Shown: piece by piece, positions 5,900 through 10,349 of the stretch | How positions within the stretch are numbered: the first letter of the stretch is position 1 | Layout of the letters: the number at the start of each line of letters is the position of its first letter | Assembly: GCA_023392135.1 (NCBI GenBank) | Contig: JAEVZQ010000428.1 | Coordinates: 1 to 10,349 of the forward strand | Length of the DNA stretch: 10,349 nucleotides | Origin: Pseudomonadota bacterium | Lineage (GTDB): Bacteria > Pseudomonadota > Alphaproteobacteria > Rhizobiales > Hyphomicrobiaceae | Direction: 5' to 3' | Position numbers and translations under genes: made by a program | Notes under the pieces: generated by a model | What the model was told of the DNA's origin: nothing | Database searches by the model: none | What the model saw: only the letters and a program-made list of their open reading frames with translations

Positions 5900-8062
5900 T
5901 CAGCCGCTGCGTTCGTGGAAAAAGTCGTAGATCGCCTGCGCCATATGCGCGGATATGCCCGGCACTCGCCTGAGATCCGCCACGCCTGCCCGTGACACCG
6001 CTTTTGCCGATCCGAAGTGTTGCAGTAGGGCACGCTTGCGGGTGGGGCCGATGCCGGGGATCTCGTCCAGCGGATTGGCCGAGATCGCCTTTGCGCGTTT
6101 CGCGCGATGGGTCCCGATTGCGAACCGGTGCGCTTCGTCCCGCAAGCGCTGAACGAAGTAGAGCACCGGGTCGCGCGGCTCCAGCATGAACGGCTTCTCC
6201 CGGCCGGGCAGGTAGAAGTGCTCACGACCGGCATCGCGGTCCGGGCCCTTGGCCACGCCCACAATGGGGATGTCCTCGATCCCGAGCTCAACGAGGACGT
6301 CCGCAGCCACTCCAAGCTGTCCCGCGCCGCCGTCGATCAGCACGAGGCACGGGCGGTCGGGAAACTCATCATCTGCTGGCGCCAGCTCACTCTCTACGAG
6401 CGTCTCCTCGAAGAGGGCGGGGGAACAGTCGGACTCGGGCCGGTTGTCACCATCATCCGCGAGCTCTGGCTCGGAGACGACTTCCGCGCGCAGCATACCG
6501 AATGGCATTCCGTCAGCGCCCCTGCGGTCGATCGGTTCCGGAGCAGGCGGTTCGATCCGTGACACCGTTTCGTCGCCGTCCAGAGGCGAGGCGCTGTGGT
6601 CCGGCACCGGAGGCGGAGGGGCGGCGGGGTGTTCGCCCGCCGCCAGACGCTTGAACCGGCGCGTGAGCACCTCGCGCATCATGGCGTAGTCGTCACCCGG
6701 CGCGAGGTCGGCGGACTTGATGTTGAACTTGCGGTACTGGTTCTTCACGAACCCGTCCGGCCCGGCGACGATCATCGCGCCGACGGCATTGGTTCCCATG
6801 ATATGGCTGTTGTCGAACACCTCGATGCGCCGGGGCTTGGCGGGGAGCCCGAACCGCTCTGCTATGCCTTCGAGCAGAATGCGCTGGGAGGAGCTTTCGG
6901 CCAGTCGCCTGGCCATCGCCTCGCGGGCGTTTCGTAACGCGTGCTCGACGACACCGAGCTTGCTGCCCCGCTGCGGGACACGGACCTCCACCCGGCGGTC
7001 GGCCTTGCTCGACAGTGCTTCGGCCAGCAACTCGCGGCCGGGAAGGTCTTCGGACAGAAGAAGCAGCCCCGGCACCGGCTTGTCGTCGTAGAACTGGGCG
7101 ATGAAGCTTTCCAGCACCTCGGCCGTCCCCAGCGAGCGATCCGCCTTCGGAAAATAGGCCCGGTTGCCCCAGTTCTGGCCACTGCGGATGAAGAAGACCT
7201 GCACGCAGGTCTGGCCACCGTACTGGCCGATGGCGAATACGTCCGCTTCTTCGACACCCTCGGGGTTGATCGCCTGGTCAGCGGTGACGTGCGCAAGCGC
7301 CCAGAGGCGGTTGCGCAGCTCCGCCGCCCGCTCGAACTCGAGAGCTTCGGCCGCCTCTTCCATCAGCTTCTGATAGTGGCGACGGACGTTCTGGCTTTCG
7401 CCTCTCAGGAACCGGGTCGCCTCGTCGACGAGGGCGTTGTAGTCCTCGAGGCTGATCTCGCCGGTGCAGGGCGCCGAGCAGCGCTTGATCTGGTAGAGAA
7501 GGCACGGCCGCGTGCGGGTCTCGTACACGGCGTCCGAGCAGGACCGCAACAGGAATGCGCGCTGCAACATGTTGATGGTGCGGTTGACGGCACCCGCCGA
7601 GGCGAACGGGCCGAAGTACTCGCCGCGCCGCGTCCGGGCGCCGCGATGCTTCAGGATTTGCGGCGCGCGGTGATCACGGGCGATGAGAATGTAGGGGAAC
7701 GACTTGTCGTCCCGCATCAGCACGTTGAAACGCGGGCGGAAGCGCTTGATGAGGTTGGCTTCCAGCAGCAGCGCCTCGGCCTCGGTGCCTACGGTCACGA
7801 ACTCCATCGTCGCCGTCTGCGAGATCATGCGGGCAATGCGGGTGCTGTGGCCGGCAATGCGCGCGTAGTTCGAGACGCGCGCCTTCAGGCTGCGCGCCTT
7901 GCCGACATAGATCACGTCGCCCTTGGTATCCATCATGCGATAGACACCGGGCGAGCTCGGCAGATGTTTCAGATATGAGGCGATGACCTCGGGACCGGTC
8001 TTGGTCGGGGTGCGCTCTTGCTCCTCCGCCTCCCGCGCCTCGCCTGCGCGATCCTGTGACAT
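5900..8062 (-). CDS. uvrC: Excinuclease ABC subunit C (UvrC) with long internal insert
   Basis: Encodes 720 residues; E. coli UvrC has 610. UvrC makes both incisions around DNA lesions bound by UvrB in nucleotide excision repair. In order: GIY-YIG 3'-nuclease (about 35-115; [23 protein letters not shown]). Four cysteines C175, C187, C195, C199 follow with the exact 12-8-4 spacing of the UvrC iron-sulfur ligands. The UVR motif for UvrB contact is at about 230-256 ([14 protein letters not shown]). The RNase H-like 5'-nuclease has a DDH triad D417 (FDNSH), D577 (LIDGGAGQL) and H645 (DEAHRFA). Two HhH motifs end the protein (about 665-720). Residues 474-566 are a Pro/Asp/Glu-rich insert before D577. 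Ribosome site weak. The pgsA-moaD-moaE genes often seen downstream in alphaproteobacteria are absent; an antiporter gene follows instead. Confidence 0.97.
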   Translation of the reverse strand: MSQDRAGEAREAEEQERTPTKTGPEVIASYLKHLPSSPGVYRMMDTKGDVIYVGKARSLKARVSNYARIAGHSTRIARMISQTATMEFVTVGTEAEALLLEANLIKRFRPRFNVLMRDDKSFPYILIARDHRAPQILKHRGARTRRGEYFGPFASAGAVNRTINMLQRAFLLRSCSDAVYETRTRPCLLYQIKRCSAPCTGEISLEDYNALVDEATRFLRGESQNVRRHYQKLMEEAAEALEFERAAELRNRLWALAHVTADQAINPEGVEEADVFAIGQYGGQTCVQVFFIRSGQNWGNRAYFPKADRSLGTAEVLESFIAQFYDDKPVPGLLLLSEDLPGRELLAEALSSKADRRVEVRVPQRGSKLGVVEHALRNAREAMARRLAESSSQRILLEGIAERFGLPAKPRRIEVFDNSHIMGTNAVGAMIVAGPDGFVKNQYRKFNIKSADLAPGDDYAMMREVLTRRFKRLAAGEHPAAPPPPVPDHSASPLDGDETVSRIEPPAPEPIDRRGADGMPFGMLRAEVVSEPELADDGDNRPESDCSPALFEETLVESELAPADDEFPDRPCLVLIDGGAGQLGVAADVLVELGIEDIPIVGVAKGPDRDAGREHFYLPGREKPFMLEPRDPVLYFVQRLRDEAHRFAIGTHRAKRAKAISANPLDEIPGIGPTRKRALLQHFGSAKAVSRAGVADLRRVPGISAHMAQAIYDFFHERSG

Positions 8063-8124
8063 GCCGCAGACTTAGGCCGGGACGACGGAATCGTCCAGGG
8101 AATGCTGGTCGCAGCCGAACGATC

Positions 8125-8184
8125 TGTGAGAATTCAGGCGGAATGATCGGCGGCTGTGATGCAGGATCACGACAACCTTGTGAT
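8125..8184. promoter_or_regulatory. Cluster of TGTGA half-sites in the uvrC / exported-protein spacer
   Basis: TGTGA occurs at 8125-8129, 8155-8159 and 8179-8183, and the inverse ATCAC at 8166-8170. This makes two dyads sharing one arm: GTGAT-N5-ATCAC (8156-8170) and ATCAC-N9-GTGAT (8166-8184). The 206-bp gap between the divergent starts (8062 and 8269) has no gene. Downstream, a weak plus-strand promoter TTGGTC (8211-8216), 17 bp, TACCGT (8234-8239) and a small hairpin CCCTT/AAGGG (8217-8230) are the only other things seen. Confidence 0.3.
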
Positions 8185-8268
8185 TTCCACGGCTAAACCC
8201 CTCGCGCCTGTTGGTCCCCTTGGGGAAGGGCTCTACCGTCCACAGCTCGATTCACTTGGAGACTAGGA

Positions 8269-8832
8269 ATGCGACTCACATCGATGGCTGCCATTCTCGC
8301 CGCTAGCCTGACGCTAGCCGGACCGGTCCTGGCGGACGAGATCGAGGACTCGATCAAGGAGGCGCTGACCGCCTACGAGAACAAGGACTTCTCCGCAGCC
8401 AAGCACGCGCTCGACTATGCGTCCCAGCTCATTGCTCAGAAGAATGCGGAAGGCCTTGGCGCCGTGCTGCCCCAGCCACTGGACGGCTGGTCTGCCGAGG
8501 ACGTCGAAACCCAGGATGCCAGCGCCGTGATGTTCGGAGGTATCCGTGCCGCGCGCAACTACGAGAAGGGCGATGAGCGGGTCGAGCTGCAGATCCTCGG
8601 CGACTCACCGATGCTGTCCACCTGGATGCCGATGATCGCCAACCCGGCCATGGCCGCTGCAATGGGCAAGATGGCGAAAGTCGGCAAATACCGCGCGATA
8701 CAGACCAAGGATGGTCAGCTCATTCTGGTGGTGGCGAACCGCTTTCTCGTGATGGTGGAAGGGTCGGCTTCGATGAAGGACAAGGTCGACTACGCCTCGG
8801 CCATCGACTTCGAAAAGCTGGAATCCCTCTGA
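8269..8832 (+). CDS. Exported protein of unknown function
   Basis: Encodes 187 residues. GGAG lies 7 bases before the ATG. Residues 1-22 are a clear Sec signal peptide ending VLA|DE, so the mature protein (about 165 residues) is periplasmic. It opens with an acidic helical segment (DEIEDSIKEALTAYENKDFSAAKHALDYA) resembling a single TPR-like helical hairpin. A region with LPQPLDGWSAED follows, then a mixed alpha/beta part including RVELQILGDSPML and LILVVANRFLVMVEGS. I recognise a recurring hypothetical-protein type (LPxPLxGW followed by a beta-rich domain) but no function. The gene is single: divergent from uvrC on the left and convergent with the DUF3618 gene on the right. Confidence 0.82.
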   Translation: MRLTSMAAILAASLTLAGPVLADEIEDSIKEALTAYENKDFSAAKHALDYASQLIAQKNAEGLGAVLPQPLDGWSAEDVETQDASAVMFGGIRAARNYEKGDERVELQILGDSPMLSTWMPMIANPAMAAAMGKMAKVGKYRAIQTKDGQLILVVANRFLVMVEGSASMKDKVDYASAIDFEKLESL

Positions 8833-8854
8833 GGCGGGTCCATCCGGCGGAACA

Positions 8855-8886
8855 GGGGCTCCTTACCTGGACGAGTAAGCAGCCCC
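8855..8886. terminator. Symmetrical hairpin, likely bidirectional terminator
   Basis: GGGGCT (8855-8860) and CTTAC (8862-8866) pair with GTAAG (8875-8879) and AGCCCC (8881-8886). This gives an 11-bp stem broken by one C-C mismatch, with an 8-base loop. It occupies the 64-bp gap between the converging stops at 8832 and 8897, and works equally from both sides. There is no T-run, so Rho help or mRNA 3'-end protection is also possible. Confidence 0.55.
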
Positions 8887-8896
8887 ACTGACGCCG

Positions 8897-10000
8897 TTAG
8901 CTTCCGCGGCCCGGGGTGCGGTCGGGCATGACTGGCGTGCCCGGCTTGATCGTTTCGGCTGGCTGGACGCCTGACGTTTGCTTGGCGCCCGCCTGCTGGG
9001 CAGCGCCCGCCGCGGAGGTCCCAAGCTGATTGCCGGCCTGGGAAGCGGTCCGCCCCGCCTGGCTCGCACCCATCTCGCCAGTGCCCATTTCGCGCTGGCC
9101 GACTTCCTTGGCCTTTTCTCCGGCCTTCGTGAGCACCTGCTCGGCCTTTTCGGCAAGCGTCTTGCCCTCGCCCTCCTCGGGAACGAGCCCTTGCGCTCGG
9201 GCTTCCTCGGCGGCTGCGCGATAGACTTCTGTCGCGGTGACCTTGCCTTTCTCGTAGAGCTGGCCGGTCTGCTCCGAAATCGCCTCGCGGAGCTGATCTC
9301 TTGTTTCGCCGAGGTATTCGTCCTCGAGGCGCGTCCGCGGCAGCATCGCACCGACGATGGCGCCGAGCGCGATACCGACGGCACCGACCAGGAGAGGCTG
9401 CTGCTCCATCATGTCGGTGACGGTGCGTCTCGTCTGATACCCCACCTGCCGGACAGTCCTGCTGGCGTCCTGTGCCGTACCCATAGCCGACTCCATCAAA
9501 CCGCCTGCACTCTCGCCCGCCGACCGCGCCGCATGCCCTGCTGAGCTCACTGTCTCGCCGACCCGTTCGGCCATGGAGCGCATCGATTCACTGACGCTGG
9601 TCGCCGCGTGCCGTGCGGTTTCACCGGCACTGGTAGCGGCATGGCGCGCGCGCTCCATCGCGCCAGCTCCAGTATCGCGTGCCGACTCGGCGGCCGTCCG
9701 AAGGCCGCTGCCGTCGCCTGCGCGGAACGTGGTCCGGGCTCCGTATTGGGGCCGCTCGCGGCTGCCCATCATCATCCAGAGGAGGCTCATGCCTGCCAGC
9801 ACGGCCGGCATGGGATTGTCTCGGGCCTGCCGCCCGAGATTGCGGAAGAAGTCGCCCCCGTCGCTCCCCATGAACTTGGTGCGCGCCTCGTCGAAAATCT
9901 GGCCGAAGGTGAGCTTTTCCTTCAGCGCGTCCAACGTGTCGCTGAGATCGGCGCGGGCGCGCTCGACTTCCCGCTCAGCATGGCTTGGTGTTTCCGTCAC
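8897..10000 (-). CDS. DUF3618-type membrane-associated protein with 11-residue repeats
   Basis: Encodes 367 residues from GTG 10000. AAGGAG lies 8 bases upstream, and GTGA overlaps the stop of the preceding holin-like gene, implying translational coupling. The N-terminal segment EVERARADLSDTLDALKEKL (11-30) is the hallmark of DUF3618. A hydrophobic stretch follows at 63-79 (PMPAVLAGMSLLWMMMG). Residues 100-195 are Ala/Ser/Glu/Arg-rich helix with 11-residue periodicity. A second hydrophobic segment (202-220, LLVGAVGIALGAIVGAMLP) is rich in glycine, and the C-terminal third is a charged helix ending in a Gln/Ala/Gly-rich tail. Probably an inner-membrane-bound, envelope or stress-related helical protein; the biochemical role of the family is not known. 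In Hyphomicrobiales such genes commonly sit with DUF1469/holin-like genes, as here. Confidence 0.85.
   Translation of the reverse strand: MTETPSHAEREVERARADLSDTLDALKEKLTFGQIFDEARTKFMGSDGGDFFRNLGRQARDNPMPAVLAGMSLLWMMMGSRERPQYGARTTFRAGDGSGLRTAAESARDTGAGAMERARHAATSAGETARHAATSVSESMRSMAERVGETVSSAGHAARSAGESAGGLMESAMGTAQDASRTVRQVGYQTRRTVTDMMEQQPLLVGAVGIALGAIVGAMLPRTRLEDEYLGETRDQLREAISEQTGQLYEKGKVTATEVYRAAAEEARAQGLVPEEGEGKTLAEKAEQVLTKAGEKAKEVGQREMGTGEMGASQAGRTASQAGNQLGTSAAGAAQQAGAKQTSGVQPAETIKPGTPVMPDRTPGRGS
9548..9646 (-). repeat. Protein-level 11-residue tandem repeats (codons 119-151)
   Basis: Three 11-residue units in phase, starting at R119, R130 and R141: RHAATSAGETA, RHAATSVSESM, RSMAERVGETV. 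The DNA copies differ at many third positions, so this is an old, selected protein repeat rather than a recent DNA duplication. The period of 11 suits a long amphipathic helix, as in LEA-like or apolipoprotein-like proteins. Confidence 0.6.
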
Positions 10001-10349
10001 TTCACTTGCTCCTTCAACATTTCGGCGTCCCGTTGGACCTGCGTTTGGGTGCGTGTCGGCATGATTCCGCGGTTCATCAGCGAGCGGCCATACTGCAGCA
10101 GGCCGAAACCGATGATGCCCACGACGGCCCCGACCAGCAGGGATGCCCAGCCCGCTCCAAGGCCCACGTAAGTGAGCCAGACGATGAGCGCCTGAAGCAG
10201 AATGAGCAGCGAGACGAGCAGCATGATGCCCGCGGCCACGAGGCTGCCCCCCGCGACCTGAAGATTCGAGAACTTCTCGTTGACCTCCGCACGCAGCAGG
10301 CCGGCTTCCTTGCTGAAGAGAGAAGTTATGTCTCGCCCCAGGTCGGAAA
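9997..10349 (-). CDS. Holin-superfamily (DUF1469-like) membrane protein, N terminus cut by window edge
   Basis: The frame is open from the right edge (first full codon at 10347) to TGA 9999-9997, giving at least 116 residues; the start lies outside the window. It is read through codons such as SDLGRDITSLFSKEAGLLRAE, an amphipathic N-terminal helix typical of the family. A GTG at 10239 exists inside the first membrane helix and is not the true start. Two to three hydrophobic helices follow (about LVAAGIMLLVSLLILLQALI, then SLLVGAVVGIIGFGLLQYG). A basic/acidic tail ends in VQRDAEMLKEQVK, which I recognise from Phage_holin_3_6/DUF1469 proteins. In spite of the family name these are usually ordinary chromosomal genes, not lysis genes. 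Its stop overlaps the GTG start of the DUF3618 gene by 4 bp. Confidence 0.85.
   Translation of the reverse strand, partial: SDLGRDITSLFSKEAGLLRAEVNEKFSNLQVAGGSLVAAGIMLLVSLLILLQALIVWLTYVGLGAGWASLLVGAVVGIIGFGLLQYGRSLMNRGIMPTRTQTQVQRDAEMLKEQVK

Noticed and set aside
6941..7978. 345-codon open frame on the plus strand, antisense to uvrC
   Set aside because: Lies wholly opposite a certain gene with all catalytic motifs; composition (His/Arg/Val/Gly-rich, no recognisable domain) is that of a mirror frame in GC-rich DNA.
8155..8170. CRP/FNR-type binding site
   Set aside because: Arms TGTGA and TCAC are separated by 7 bases instead of 6, and the right arm lacks the final A; kept only as part of an unassigned half-site cluster.
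8978..9544. 188-codon plus-strand frame opposite the DUF3618 gene
   Set aside because: Shadow of a repeat-rich, GC-rich coding region; no ribosome site or family features.
9997..10349. Prophage or lysis cassette suggested by a 'holin' family name
   Set aside because: No endolysin, structural, integrase or other phage gene is nearby; DUF1469-like proteins are ordinary chromosomal genes in this group.

Overview
This is a GC-rich chromosomal window of about 10.3 kb. Gene content and protein style fit an alphaproteobacterium, most likely of the Hyphomicrobiales (Rhizobiales) type. The support is a UvrC with a long low-complexity insert, a DUF3618-type protein next to a holin-like DUF1469 protein, and small conserved membrane or secreted proteins of the kind common in that group. 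The genus cannot be read from the sequence. I see no rRNA, tRNA, CRISPR array, insertion sequence or phage module.

Left part (1-2540): a small secreted cysteine-containing protein and an EamA-type drug/metabolite transporter lie on the minus strand. They diverge from a plus-strand pair, a DUF486-type four-helix membrane protein and a TauE/SafE-type (TSUP) permease, whose genes are 4 bp apart. The divergent spacer holds a 9-bp inverted repeat and a promoter that would make the EamA transcript nearly leaderless.

Middle (2541-5900): a minus-strand pair encodes a membrane-anchored 167-residue protein and a 59-residue one-or-two-helix membrane protein, the latter easy to miss because it is so short. 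Divergent from it is a well-preserved Fe(II)/2-oxoglutarate hydroxylase of the PhyH superfamily, close to the ectoine and proline hydroxylases. Its upstream region contains a clean CTATTG-N10-CAATAG operator-like dyad. A minus-strand putative Na+/H+ antiporter of about 12 helices follows, convergent with the hydroxylase.

Right part (5900-10349): uvrC on the minus strand, with the Fe-S cysteines, GIY-YIG nuclease, DDH nuclease and HhH domains all present plus an unusual insert of about 93 residues. It diverges from an exported protein of unknown function. A symmetrical hairpin separates this from the last convergent operon: a holin-superfamily (DUF1469-like) membrane protein, whose N terminus runs off the right edge, overlapping by 4 bp (GTGA) a DUF3618-type protein with 11-residue amphipathic repeats.

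The genes look like ordinary core and shell genome: repair, ion and metabolite transport, envelope and stress functions. I do not see a clear new multi-gene system. The best leads are the hydroxylase with its operator-like dyad, the two small envelope-protein genes at 2563-3280, the UvrC insert, and the repeat-bearing DUF3618/holin pair.
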